Origin: Anaeramoeba flamelloides
Taxonomy: Eukaryota > Metamonada > Anaeramoebidae
DNA: 64,000 nt
Reading direction: 5' to 3'
NCBI GenBank assembly: GCA_027625915.1
Contig: JANTQA010000012.1
Coordinates: 8,268,501 to 8,332,500, forward strand
In this document: in pieces, positions 23,381 through 34,776 of the stretch
Numbering within the stretch: the first letter of the stretch is position 1
How the letters are laid out: every line of letters starts with the position of its first letter
Notes under the pieces: model-generated
The model's input: only the letters and a program-made list of their open reading frames with translations
Told to the model about the DNA's origin: nothing
Databases searched by the model: none
Translations under genes and position numbers: made by a program

Positions 23381-23551
23381 GGGATTAGTCTCTATTAAAT
23401 TTTTTTACCTAAATTTAATAGAGATTGAGTAAATTTTTTGCAAATTACTTGGATTTGAAAAAAACTGTTAATTTTCATATTAAACTTGTTATTAGATAAG
23501 GAATCCTTATTTAGAAATTGGTCAAAAAAAAAAAAAATAGAGACTAGTCCC
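23381..23551. mobile_element. MITE family P, copy 1
   Basis: 171 bp, ends GGGATTAGTCTCTATT and AATAGAGACTAGTCCC, right flank TTAA (23552-23555), left flank TTCA. Reverse-complement match to 63226-63395 over its whole length (shared CCAATTTCTAAATAA, AGTTTAATATGAAAA, AATCTCTATTAAATTTA). It sits just upstream of the winged-helix coding region. Confidence 0.85.
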
Positions 23552-24362
23552 TTAACCAAAAAAATCTTTCTTCAAACTCGTTCAAAAATTAAAAAAATGA
23601 ATTTGAACAACAAAATATTGTTTTTTTTTTGAATTTGTTCATTACATTTTATTGTTAGAAAGCACTTTGTCTGTTAACGAGTGGAATTTAGAGTGACTAA
23701 ATTCATAACTTCTCATTCAAAGGGCGAACAAACATAGTCATTGAAAGCAAATTAAACTTTATTCTTGCGTTTGAAATTAAGTATGAAAGAAAGAGCCAAT
23801 GAAAAAAAATGAAGAATAAAAAAATAGTTCACATTTTTTGGATTTAACAGTTAGTTTGTTCAAAAGAACATGATTCGTTTGAAAAAAAAGTGTTACAAAA
23901 GTGCTTTTTAAAAATGCCCAGAGTACAAAAAAGAGAAGACAAACTTTTTAGAACTACTTGAAGAGTTTTATTTTTAATTTTTTTCAAACAATTTTTGAAA
24001 GCGATTGAAGTTCTTTACAAGCTTGAGTTATTATTTTTTGAAATTTGTTGTAAAAAAAAAAAACGATCATTTAAGTATCTTTTTTTTTTTTTATTTCTCA
24101 TTTATTGTGTTGTAAAGAAGGGTTTGAAGAAATGTTCCATTTTTTAAGATGGAAAAATGTGTGTAAATTATTTTGATTTAATAAAACACTGAAAAACAAA
24201 AATTGTTTTTAATTTTTCAGGAGAAAAAAAATGTAAAAGCCAGAAGGTGAACAAATAGTACTCCGTTTTGTTTTGTTTTTGTTGAATTCAAAAAGGAAAA
24301 TTTTTATTCGATAAAAAAAAAAAAAAAAAATAAAAAGAAATCTGACAAAAAAAAAAAATAAA

Positions 24363-24881
24363 TCAAAAAAAATAAAAAAAAGAAAAATTACCATTTTGTA
24401 ACATTTTTGAAATGCTAAATCCCAAAACACCTATTGTACGGTTAGCTCTTGAAGAAACCTTTTTGCCAGAAGAAATGGATTTGTCTGTGCTGTAATCTTT
24501 GAGGTGGTGACTGTAAAGTAAAATTTTCCTCCAAGTCGGGCTCAAGAAGAACCTGTCTTCTTGCAATTCATACACACTCGAGGAATTGGGCTTATTTGTT
24601 AAGGCTTGGTTCTTCTTGTTGCGTTTTCTTGCTCGTGCCCGAGAACCAAGGTCAGGTCGAACGAAGACATAGTTTTGATTGAAAAGAGATTTGATGAGGT
24701 TGATCCTTGGTATGAGCAACTTGACAAGATCTGGGTTGTTGGAGTATTTGCTCATGAATTTTTGTGTAAATTTCGAAAGACAAAATATTTGATCATTTTT
24801 AACTTTTCTAAACAAATAATCCCCAAACTGCCAAAGTAAGGGATAAAATCCAAAAAGTTCTAATTCTTGGTTTTGGCTCAT
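24363..24881 (-). CDS. Hypothetical protein, possibly a first exon
   Basis: 172 codons from an ATG at 24881 that follows a T-rich leader. I do not recognise it. The sequence is not low-complexity over residues 1-160: aromatic N-terminus (LFGFYPLLWQFGDYLF), a mixed helical section with NPDLVKLLIPRINLIKSLF, a basic patch SRARARKRNKKNQ that could be a nuclear localisation signal, then EDRFFLSPTWRKILLYSHHL. Base composition is richer in G+C than the flanks, supporting coding. Near its end is a good donor (ATGGTAATTT at 24391), so the C-terminus after residue 163 (NFSFFYFF) may be intron read-through; I could not find an in-frame partner exon with certainty. Confidence 0.6.
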   Translation of the reverse strand: MSQNQELELFGFYPLLWQFGDYLFRKVKNDQIFCLSKFTQKFMSKYSNNPDLVKLLIPRINLIKSLFNQNYVFVRPDLGSRARARKRNKKNQALTNKPNSSSVYELQEDRFFLSPTWRKILLYSHHLKDYSTDKSISSGKKVSSRANRTIGVLGFSISKMLQNGNFSFFYFF

Positions 24882-26730
24882 GTGATATGTTGTGAATTAT
24901 TTAAATGTTGAAATTAAGGTTGTAAAGAATAAGGGTGCGGTGCAAATTTTTTGTTTTGTGTTTGTTTTTGAAGTTGGAAAAACTAGTCAAAAAATTAAAA
25001 AAAAAAAAGGAATATAAAGTAACTTGTCAATAACAAAGAAATCGGTTATATATATAATTTTAGATTAAAAGAGAAAAAAGAAAGTTAAAAGCGTTTAAAA
25101 AAAGTAAAAATAATAAAAAATAAAAATTTAGTTGTTTAAAAAATTGAAATTTAAATTTTAGTCTATCTTTTGAAAAAATTTGAATACCACTCACAAATAC
25201 ACACCTTCGTTTTCTTTTCATTTTAAAGCCAAAATAATGGTTTGAAAATTTGATCATTTTTCTAAAAGAGAAAAAAAATATTAAAGTAAGTTCGTTTAGA
25301 AATATTTACTTTATTTTTAAATTTTTAAAAATAAAGAAAAACCTATTTCCAAAACAAATCTCAAAAGATAAAATAACTCATTTTTTGAAAAGTAATTTCT
25401 TTTTTATTCAATTACAAAAAACGTAATTAGAAAAATTTATTTTGTGTTTGTTTTGAATTGGAAAGTGCAATTTACAAAAAATCTTGTGATCAATAAACAT
25501 AGAAATTTTTGGTTCAGATCTTTGTTGTTTTGAACAAAACCTTGATAGTTCGGGATTCCAAAATTGAGTATTCAAAAAGAAAACAAAAGGATAGCTATTG
25601 GTAAAAAGTAAAAGAAAAATAATTCGTAAATAAAATAAAAAGGTAGACAGTAATTGTCTGAAGTAGAAAAGGTTTCTCAGTCGATCCTAACTCTGGTTTG
25701 AATAGAAAAAAAGAAAAATCTTTTATTTTTTTGTGAAAAGAAATGTAAGAAATTAAAGAGAGTTTTTTGTAATTACTATTAAGGAATGGAAAAATGTGGA
25801 AAAATGTTTTATCAATCAAGAATGTGGGAAAAAATTAAGAGAGTTTCTTGGGTAACAAGATTATTTACTCAATTGTTTTTAATCGAAGGAGTTTCTGGAA
25901 AAACCCGAAAATTTTTCATTTTTGATCAAACATGTAATTTATCTTTTTTGAGAAATCGATTTAAAATTTTTATTGACAAAATTGGAAAAAAATAAACCCT
26001 CTTTGTAAGAAGGATTTTATTGTTTAAACTTGAGTTTCTCTTTTTTTTTATTTTAGTCTTGTAAACAATTAACGATTAAATTGCATAAAATTGTTCACAA
26101 TCTTTAGAAAAACAAAGATAAATTGGAAGATTTCTAATCAATCATAAAAATACCTGTTGTTAAGGTCAAAATGAAAATCCAAACACCTTAATCAGTTCAC
26201 AAGTTTTTTTTTACTTGATCTATCGAAATATAAAGGAGAAAAATAATATTAAAAAATGCTTATTTAATTTTTGAATTTGTTTTTATTTGAAAAACTCTAC
26301 TACTCAAGTGTCATGTAAAATGGAAAGGAAATTTAGAAATACACCTCTTCTTCTAAAGGAGTTCCACCATGATTTGTGTATTTTGATTCTTGAAATGGGA
26401 AAAAAGATTATTTGTCGATCTTTTGTGTGTACGTTTTTGAATAATAAATGGGCAAAAAATTTTCACTTTTCTTTTTTTTACATTTAAAAATAAGATATTG
26501 TGAAAAAGTAAATAGTAATTTGTGAACTCTCAATTTATTTGGTCTTTTTGATGTTCTATATTTCTAAATGTTGGGTGAACAAAGTTTCCTAAAATGGTGT
26601 GGAATAGAATTGTGTAACAAAAAATGTGAAAATGAAGTGAAATGATATCCCACTTCGAACTCAAATACTAGTATACCAATCCATCTATGGTATTATAAAA
26701 CCACCAGTTCTCAACAGTCAAAAAATATTA
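24882..26730. other. Intergenic, no gene seen
   Basis: Short frames at 25786-25995 and 26287-26487 (plus) begin with ATG and are less biased than most, but are unrecognised and lack splice partners. I do not call them genes. Confidence 0.4.
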
Positions 26731-27769
26731 CAGTATGCTAAATAACCAGTGTCAACTTAAATAATTGTAGTTTTTCAAACTTTAACTGTGGTTTTTTGAA
26801 AAACGTGTTTAAAACTGTTGTTTTCCAACTTTTTTCCAGTTGTTTTCGTTTTTTAATTGTGGTCAACAATTAAAAGTTTTCAAGAATATGTTTATTTTTA
26901 AAAAGGAGGTATATCTTGACAATATTACTGTCATTCTCAAGGCTATAATTGAAACTTTTATTCAAAGTTTTCAAAAATATTATTTCTGCATGTGATTGAA
27001 AAATTGAAAGATCTTATTATAATATCTGAAAATTGATCTTAAAAGAGATTTAATTTCCTCTCATTATTAAACTTGTTGAAAATGAATTGATTTATAAATA
27101 ATTTGGTAATTGGGTATGTTCTTGTCGAATTTTAGATCAGATAAAATATCGGGTTAATTAACTTTTGATTCAATATGAAATATTCTTTCATTTTGGATTC
27201 TTTTCTCCTCCAATATAGGCAAAAAAAAACAATTAAATAACGAAAGTTACCCAAGGACAAGATATGGTTTGAAGACGATTGGCGAAAGGGGAAAAAAGAA
27301 AATGAATTGAAATTTTTGGTTTTATAGAGCTTTTTTAAAAAAACTTTGAAAAATTGATATCTCATTTTGTTAATATGTCGAGGTACAAGCAAAAAAGTTT
27401 TTAAGGAACTTGTTTTATCCTTTTTTTGGATTTTTTTTTGTATTTATTCAAATTGAAAGATTTGGTTGATTGTGGATTTTGGTGTTGTTTTGTAAAAATT
27501 TGGTTGAATTCGATCTCTTTTATCAGGAGATTGGTCTTGAAGGTTGTAGAAAAACACTTGATAATATGATCTATTTAACATATTTTTTGATTTGAAATTA
27601 GATTAAACTGAACTATATTTTTTTTGTTGAACACAAAATAAAAACAGAAAACCACAGTTATTGAAAAAAAACATTTTAAAAAAAAAAAACAACAGTTATT
27701 TCCAAAAACAACACAAATAATTTTGATGAACACATATTAAAACGCCGACACGGGTTATTGAACATACTG
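26731..27769. mobile_element. TA-flanked TIR transposon, about 1.04 kb
   Basis: Ends CAGTATGCTAAATAACC and GGGTTATTGAACATACTG, flanked by TA on each side (26729-26730, 27770-27771). Inverted similarity extends about 130 bp with repeated AACTGTGGTTTTT and AACTGTTGTTTTC motifs. CAGTA ends with TA duplication are characteristic of Tc1/mariner elements. No transposase motif found; a minus frame at 27392-27132 is unrecognised. The end motif AACACGGGTTATT also occurs at 45010 and, inverted, at 63010, pointing to decayed relatives. Confidence 0.7.
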
Positions 27770-28608
27770 TATGTTGAAATAAAAAAAAGGGAATCAACCT
27801 ACCAAAATTATTGGATGTTGATTTTTATAATAAAAATGAATTTCGTTTCACTGTATAATTTTATTTTAAAAAATAATTTCACAAGCACCAATAATAAATG
27901 TTTAACAAAATTAACAATTATACATCACTTGCATTAAAAAATAATATGAAAAAAAATAGTTAGACAAAACAACTACTTCATTAATCGTTCACAATTGTAA
28001 ATAAAGTTTATTCATAATATAATTAAAATTCAAGATCTTCAAATTCACGAGGTTATTATATTTAATGTTGTTAGTATAACCATCTTTTTAAAAAGTCTCT
28101 ATTCAAGAAAAAAAGGTGTTTTGTTTCGGGTTAGAAATTGTTAAATAAACTGAAAAATGAATTTTAGTTGAATATTCAACTTGGAGATATTTTATTTGAT
28201 AGATAATAACGAATAGTTTTGAAAATGTTGATTTTATCTAATAAAACTGAAACAGAGAAAAAAAATTCCTAATGATAATTATTGAGAGTGTCCGTCAAGT
28301 GCCTAGCTTTTCCAGAATTCAAAAGAATAGAGAAAAAAAATTGCTTATGATAATGATTTTAGTATTGTAGAGTGCCTAGCTTTTCTTGAGGGCTTCTGTT
28401 TATTTTTTAAGTGTTCTAGGTTTTTTTGAAGTTTTCTATTTTATTTAGAAGTGTCCATGTATTTTTAAAAAATTTGAAATAAACCGAAAAATTCTTAAAA
28501 TTTTGCCAAATTATAAAAATTAAAAAAAAAAACAAGGGAAGTGTCAGCTGATATTGTAGAGTTCTGTCAAATTCATCAGTTTTCTTGAGACTTTCTGTTT
28601 TATTTTTA

Positions 28609-28803
28609 CAACCAGTTCCACTTTTAGATAGAAATTTGGAATGAAAATTTAAGGCACAAAAAAAATTCAAATAAAGATAAAAAAAATTCAGATTCTAATA
28701 AAATAAATTGTAAAAAAAAAATTCAAATTTTGTGGTTTAATTCGAGATTTTTATTGTGCCTTAAATTTCGTAGCAGTTTGTGTCTTATAAGTGGAACCAA
28801 CTG
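28609..28803. mobile_element. MITE family T, copy 2, inserted in a hairpin module
   Basis: 195 bp beginning CAACCAGTTCCAC and ending GGAACCAACTG, flanked by TA at 28607-28608 and 28804-28805. The flanks join to a type C hairpin (TTTTCTTGAGACTTTCTG on the left, AAACAGAAAACTTTAGAAAA on the right), so the MITE landed in an existing repeat module. Confidence 0.85.
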
Positions 28804-28917
28804 TAAAATCCATCGATTTAGCAAATAAACAGAAAACTTTAGAAAATCAAACGGCCCTTTTTTATTTTATTTTAAGAAATAAAGTAAAAATTATAATAAA
28901 ACTTTTTTTTTTTTCCA

Positions 28918-29292
28918 CAAGAGTAAATATCAATGTTGTAAAAAATAGAGTTTTTACAATTTTAGAGATAAATATAGGGTTCCATTCATTTATACAAATT
29001 TTAGTAATAGTAAATATAACATCTAATTATCTCAATATACTAAGAACACTTTTAAACAAAAAATCGCTTGGCGAACAACAATCTTTCAAATTTAAAAAAA
29101 AATAATTTTTTAAACAAAGTATTGGTATTTGCCAAATGATTTTAGATTGAAAACACCTTTGAGATCAAAAATCAAAACGGGTATTTTGTTTACTATTATT
29201 AAAATTTGGATAAATACATGGAACTCTTTATTTATCTCTAAAATTGAAAAAACTCTATTTTTTACAACATTCCTTATTTACACTTGTGTCTC
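28918..29292. mobile_element. Foldback element with about 95-bp arms
   Basis: The left arm (28918-29015) and the inverted right arm (29195-29292) share TGTTGTAAAAAATAGAGTTT, TTTTAGAGATAAATA and TTTACTATTA-type blocks with few differences. The element lies inside a hairpin module of the surrounding cluster. Confidence 0.75.
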
Positions 29293-30240
29293 AATTTTTT
29301 TGTTTATTTCTTAAATTTAAATAAAAACAATGGTTATTTTCTTGAGGTTTTCTTTTTTATTAGTAGAATCTATTATTTCGTGTTAGGTTTTTTTTACTTT
29401 AGAAATAAGTAGAAAATTTTAAAAAATTTTCTGTTTATTTCTAAAGTAAAAAAATCCTAGAAAACTCCGCATATAAACAAAAAACCTAGGAAAACCAACT
29501 GAAGTGCCTGTAGAGTGTCGTAAAGTGACCAGTTTTTTTTATTTTAAGAAATTAACCGATAATTTCAAAAATTTTCTTTTTATTTCTCAATTTTAAAAAA
29601 AGTTAACGGAAGTACCTAGGTTTTCTTGAGTTCAAAAGAATAGAGCAAAAATCTTTTATTTTACACAATTCTTTAAAATTCTGGAAAAAATAACAAAAGT
29701 GTTTGTGGAGTGCCGTAAAGTGCTGCAGAGTACCTAGGTTTTTTTTAATTTAAGAAATAAACCGATTATTGGAGAAATTTTCCTTTTATTTCTTAAATAT
29801 AAAAAAATCCTAACAGTGATTTTCTTGAGGTTTTCTGTTTTATTTGTAAAATCTATTGATTTTCATTAGGTTTTTTTACTTTACAAAATAAACCTAAAAT
29901 TTTTTAAAATTTTCTACTAATTTCTAAAGTAAAAAAAACCTGTAAGACTTCAAAAATAAACAGAAAACCCACGAAAAGCTAACGGCGGTTTTCCAGAATT
30001 CAAAAGAATTGAGAAAAATCTTTGATTTTACTCTATTCTTTACAATTCTGGAAAACGTAACGAAAACTGTCAATCGAGTTCCTAGCTTTTCCAGAATTCA
30101 AAAGAATAGAGAAAAATCAAAGATTTTACTCAATTCTTTTAAATTCTGTAAAAGCTAACGGCAGATTTTTTTACTTTTTCGAATAAACCGAAAATTTATT
30201 TAATTTTCTGTTTATTTCCAAAATTACAAAATACCTAACG

Positions 30241-32295
30241 GAAAATCAAAAAAAAAAAATCATTTTTTCCAATTTAAATTAATAAATCATTCGTTAATAG
30301 TAAACATAATTGGTTATTCATTTGAAAGATATATATTAAATTTAAAACTCTTTTAAAATATATGATTATAAACTCTTAACCTTGAAAGAAGAAGAAAATA
30401 TTCAATTTTTTTACTATTAAATTTGAATAAAATTCTTATAGGAAAATTGGATTTTCAAACTTAAATGGTAAAAAATCTATAAAAATCAATTTTCAAGAGA
30501 TGATCTTTTGTTAACCAATAATGTTTTTTATAAGTGAGGTTATCAAAAAGTAAAAAATTAGCAAATGATCAAATTATTTTTCACATTTTTTTTTTTGTTG
30601 ATCCTGATGTGTAAATACTGGTATCTTAATATTTTTAGTTTTTTTACCAAATTTGTCATTTTTACAAATAATATAAAAATTTTCCAATATACCCAAATAT
30701 GGGGATGTTTCTCATCTAAAAAATCGAGGTTTATCATAACAAAAAATTTATTTTAATAAAAGAATAAAAAATTTTTAGGTTGAATCAGAAATTTAAAAAT
30801 TGATTATAATTTTCACAAATCAAAAAAACTAGAAAACTAAATTTAGTTTAAAATACATCCAATGACTGTGTTTACTCACTCTTTGAATTGGACGTTACAA
30901 ATTTAGTCAATTCAAACTCTCTCTTTAACAAGTCCTACTTACTCTAGGAACCTCAAACAATAAAACAAATCAAAAAAACAATGCAACCCACAAACATTTT
31001 TATACTTTTATTAGATTGTTTTTTTTTTTTTTTTGGTCATTGTATACGTTTTTTCTTGACAGGAAACCCATTTCCTGCTGGAGTATTGGAAAAGTTTTAA
31101 AATTATTTTAAAAATGACAAATTTAGTAAAAAAACTAAAAATATTAAGATACCAGTTTTTTCGTATCACGATCTTGAAAAAAAAATTGAAAAAATATAAT
31201 TTTACTTACTTTTATCCAATTCCATTTTTTAGAAGTGTTTTAATCAACTCATTTCTGAAAGTATTAGGTAAATTAGAGTTAAATAGTATTTTTTTTTATG
31301 ATTTCAAAAACACTATTCAACCCTTTCAAGAATTCGAGTAGGTATTCGAGGAATTTTATTTAACAAAATCCACTTATATAATACAAATCCCATTTTTTAA
31401 GAACAATTTTTCAATTTGACCTTTCATTTAGAGTTTTGTTTTTTTAATAAATAGAACTTTAAGAAATCTATATCATATTCACTTATGGTTTATTGTGGGT
31501 TTCTTTGACCTATTACCGTATAAGGGTTCTATAAAAAAAAACATACAATTTATATTAAAATATTAATTAAACTTTTCTGCACACATTATTTGAACAACAT
31601 ACTTAAAATTACAGTCAGTTTCACTTTTAAGGCACAAAAATTCAAATAAAATAAAGGAACATGGAATTTTCCAATTACGGCACAAATTTTGGATTCAATG
31701 AAATAATGTGATTAAAAGAAAATTCAAAAAAATTTACATGAATTTGAGATTTTTTTCTACCTTAATTTTCTATGAAAGTGTGTGCCTTAACAGTCGAACT
31801 GACTATTAAAAAAAGTTAAAGATTGATCAACTAATTACCAAAATAACATTCCACACACTTTCCACACAATAATCTTGTTCAATGGTATCAGAAATGGTAG
31901 ACCTTTAATAGGTTTATTCTGTTTCTCTTTTTACCCCTTAATAGTTCATTTTCTACCTGTAATTCAACAAAGCATATTTCATTACAATTACTTCAAAATA
32001 TTCAAGTGTAACATTAATTTACCTTCGGATATTTACCAATTAATCAAGAAGAGCACCCCTTAAATATAGAAAAAATATTCAAAGAAGATTTCAAAGAGAA
32101 ACCAATAACAAAAGGACTGAGAGATCCTTTTTAATCTGTTTGTTCTATTAATTACAGATTGTAAATGTTTCTGAATGCTTAATAAATAATAAAAGAAAAT
32201 TCAATTTTAAACTTTCGTCCAATAATTTATTTTTTTTAATTTTGTTGAACATTTTTGAGAATTATTGGACAAGAAATTTGAAATAAATAAAACTT
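30241..32295. other. Intergenic, no gene seen
   Basis: Small chance-like frames only. Includes the third T-family MITE at 31612-31803. Upstream leader of the 32296 gene is T/A-rich with no recognisable promoter. Confidence 0.45.
31612..31803. mobile_element. MITE family T, copy 3
   Basis: 192 bp with ends CAGTCAGTTTCACTTTTAAG and CCTTAACAGTCGAACTGAC, flanked by TA at both sides. More diverged than copies 1 and 2. Confidence 0.75.
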
Positions 32296-34776
32296 ATGAG
32301 CAAAAGAAAGAAAATATTTTGGATTGATCCAAAGTTTGAAAGCACAAGTGAGATGAATAAAATCATTTCACCAATAAATAGTTCGTTTGTGATCAAGACC
32401 TTTTGTCTTGGCACTGAAGCGTATTACAATCTTCTTAAAAACAAAGAAAGAATCGCCTTATTGATTATCTCTTCACAGTGCTTTCAAAAAGATCCAAAGA
32501 TCTATGAGAAATTCCAAAAAAAATTCAACAATCTCAAAGTGTATGTTGTAAATTTGCAGAAAGACAAAAACAAAAACAAAAACAAAAAGAAAAAGAAAAA
32601 GAAAAACAAATTCAAAAAATTAGAGATTTTGGGGAAAAAAGCCCTAATAAAAATGTTAGAAAAACAATTTGATGTTTTGATCAAAAAAAATGAAAAGGGA
32701 AATGATCACGATCCTCAACAAAACAAGAATAACTATAACAACAATTATCATAATAAACACAACCCAAACATCAACAAAAGTCAATACTACAACAACAGTG
32801 TTAACCATTCCAACAATAGTAATGGTAAGATACCGATATGCCTAAGTTGGACGAAGATCAAAAGAGAGAAAATAATAAATTCAACTTTCTTTAAAACAAA
32901 GTCGTGTGAAAATTTTGAGGAACTAAAACAAAATTTAAACAAAAAGAGAAGGAGAATATTTTGTGTTGTAATTAATGAAAAAAAGTTAGAGATCCCTTCC
33001 GAAGAATTATTTCAAGTCTACAACACATGTCTAGATAATAATATCAAAATATATATTGTCAAGAAAAAACAAAACTACAATAAGGATGATGACACTTTTA
33101 AGTGGAAGAAAATTGTGATAAAAAAAAAGTATCCAAAGCAAATAATTCAGTCTTTGGAGAAGAGAGTTCGTGTAATGGGGGAAAAAAATGATTTTGGTGT
33201 TATAGAACAAGAAAAAAAGAATAAGCGAAAAATTGTTTTTTGGTTAAATCGTGACACTAGAGCAATTGCCAAAGAAAAAGCCCATTTAGAAAAACAAGGG
33301 TTTAAAGTAAGAGTCTTTCAAAAAATTGAGAAATTAAAAGAAGAGCTTGATCAAAGAAAGAAAAAACGGAATGAAAAAGAAGATCTACGTTGCATAATTA
33401 CATCAAATTATTATATACAAAATGGGATTGTTGACACGTTAAAGAATATATATCAAAAGCATTGTATCGTCTGGAGTATAACAGCAAGAACAGAAAATTC
33501 TGTAAGAAGGAAATGCTTCGATCTAGGTGCCGATTATGTACCAAGTAATAGAGTTGAATTAACCAATAACCTCAAAAAAATTCATAAAGATGAAAAAAAC
33601 AACACATTTTCAAAGAATGGCCTTACTTACAAACACAACCCAAATTATAACCACAGGAATAAACCAAATTCTTACCATAAGAATAAGAATAACAACAAAA
33701 ATTATCGTTATCATAATAATATGACCAACCACCACCAATTCTCCCAAAAAAACAATTGGGGGAAAGGATCAAAAAAATTTTACAAAAACAATAATATGGA
33801 GAACTTTCACGACAACATTTATGGCCACCCAGGGTATACTGGATTATACAATAACCAGACCGATTATTTCAACCAGACAAGAAATAATACACCACACCTA
33901 GCTCATCCAAACATCTACACAAGGCAACAATCAAATTATAATAATAATAACATATACTTCCAGAACCACAATATATCTCGCAATTTTTCCCAACAACAGA
34001 CCCAATTTAATTGTCTCTGGTTTAGTTCGGATTTTAAATCAGACTACTCAACAATCAACCAACTACGAAACCAAGGGATCAATACACTGAAATATCAGAA
34101 TTTGAACGAATATTATTCAATTACCAAACATCAGGAAATTAAATTTATCATAACTTCCGGCAAATTCCTTTTCGATGAAGATTTAATCCGTGATATTGCA
34201 CCAACAGTTAAAGGGGGGGAATTCCCACCCCTTGTTGTGTACTCGCGAACTATACCAACAAAGCAAGATGCTATAAATAAATGCCAACTTGCAGGTGCAA
34301 ATTATATTGCAAGCGTTAAAGGCTCCCTTCCAAAAATTATTGATGCAATAAGACTTGGTAAAAAATCCAAAACATTTTCACAAGTTTTATATGATAAAAA
34401 TTCCCACTGCGATTATTTCCGCTTCCCGAAACTTGGAAAGCAAATTCTATTAATTAAAGGGGATCCTATAGATAATTCTTTAATTTTGTCTTTAAATAAA
34501 AAGAAAATTTTGATAAGAAAGGTTACAAATTATCTTTCTGCAAGGAGATTCTTAGATTTTTATTATAAAACAACCCAGAAAATTTGTATATTCATAGATT
34601 ATCAAATATACATACAGGATGATGAATACAAAAAATTTCTAAATTATAAACCTTGTATATTGTGCACTTGTTTGAATATGAAAAAAAAAAACATGCCAAA
34701 ATATACAGATGGGCTTAAATTTATTATGAATGAGAAACACATTATTCAAAAAGTAATTCATTTTTATAAACCTTAA
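32296..34776 (+). CDS. Protein with about five degenerate receiver-like repeats
   Basis: Single-exon frame of 826 codons. I see five alpha/beta units of about 110-120 residues: roughly 5-130, 180-295, 313-435, 575-700 and 715-826. Each starts with a hydrophobic beta strand (IFWID, ICLSW, IVFWLN, CLWFSS, ILLIKG), followed by a helix, a second strand, a central strand (LIISS, CVVIN, CIITS, FIITSG, CIFID) and, in units 3 and 4, a motif CxxxGADYV / CQLAGANYIAS. This order matches the CheY-type receiver fold (beta3 phospho-Asp position, GAD/GAx before beta5). The phospho-acceptor Asp is replaced by Ser/Thr/Asn in units 1-4; unit 5 has Asp in CIFID. Units are separated by Asn/Lys/His-rich linkers (about 95-112, 135-175, 440-575). 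It may be a phosphorylation-independent scaffold. The fold call is inference. Confidence 0.75.
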   Translation: MSKRKKIFWIDPKFESTSEMNKIISPINSSFVIKTFCLGTEAYYNLLKNKERIALLIISSQCFQKDPKIYEKFQKKFNNLKVYVVNLQKDKNKNKNKKKKKKKNKFKKLEILGKKALIKMLEKQFDVLIKKNEKGNDHDPQQNKNNYNNNYHNKHNPNINKSQYYNNSVNHSNNSNGKIPICLSWTKIKREKIINSTFFKTKSCENFEELKQNLNKKRRRIFCVVINEKKLEIPSEELFQVYNTCLDNNIKIYIVKKKQNYNKDDDTFKWKKIVIKKKYPKQIIQSLEKRVRVMGEKNDFGVIEQEKKNKRKIVFWLNRDTRAIAKEKAHLEKQGFKVRVFQKIEKLKEELDQRKKKRNEKEDLRCIITSNYYIQNGIVDTLKNIYQKHCIVWSITARTENSVRRKCFDLGADYVPSNRVELTNNLKKIHKDEKNNTFSKNGLTYKHNPNYNHRNKPNSYHKNKNNNKNYRYHNNMTNHHQFSQKNNWGKGSKKFYKNNNMENFHDNIYGHPGYTGLYNNQTDYFNQTRNNTPHLAHPNIYTRQQSNYNNNNIYFQNHNISRNFSQQQTQFNCLWFSSDFKSDYSTINQLRNQGINTLKYQNLNEYYSITKHQEIKFIITSGKFLFDEDLIRDIAPTVKGGEFPPLVVYSRTIPTKQDAINKCQLAGANYIASVKGSLPKIIDAIRLGKKSKTFSQVLYDKNSHCDYFRFPKLGKQILLIKGDPIDNSLILSLNKKKILIRKVTNYLSARRFLDFYYKTTQKICIFIDYQIYIQDDEYKKFLNYKPCILCTCLNMKKKNMPKYTDGLKFIMNEKHIIQKVIHFYKP

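Larger units (their letters stand above)
28286..30240. repeat. Compound decamer/nested-hairpin repeat cluster (locus 2)
   Basis: The largest cluster of this repeat. Decamer-like units: 28286-28306 (AGTGTCCGTC AAGTGCCTAG), 29503-29532 and 29699-29735. Hairpin type A (TTTTCCAGAATTC arms, AAAATC/GATTTT tip) at about 29615-29690, 29990-30060 and 30080-30155. Type B (TTTTTTACTTT...GAAATAAACC arms) at about 29390-29455, 29527-29600, 29740-29815, 29868-29940 and 30165-30235. Type C (TTTTCTTGAGGTTTTCTGTT arms) encloses type B at 29336-29490 and 29820-29985. Modules are often bounded by CTAG and CTAACGG. Two other elements (28609 and 28918) are inserted within it. Confidence 0.8.

Noticed and set aside
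24209-24341. Second exon for the 24881 gene after a GTCAG acceptor
   Set aside because: The exon phase does not match the donor at 24391; joining would give an early stop, so I left the 3' end open.
25786-26487. Possible two-exon gene from frames at 25786 and 26287
   Set aside because: No good donor/acceptor pair in matching phase and no recognisable domain.
28791-29314. Two ATG-started frames of 104 and 61 codons
   Set aside because: They run across a MITE end and the arms of a foldback element; the similarity of their translations comes from the inverted repeat.
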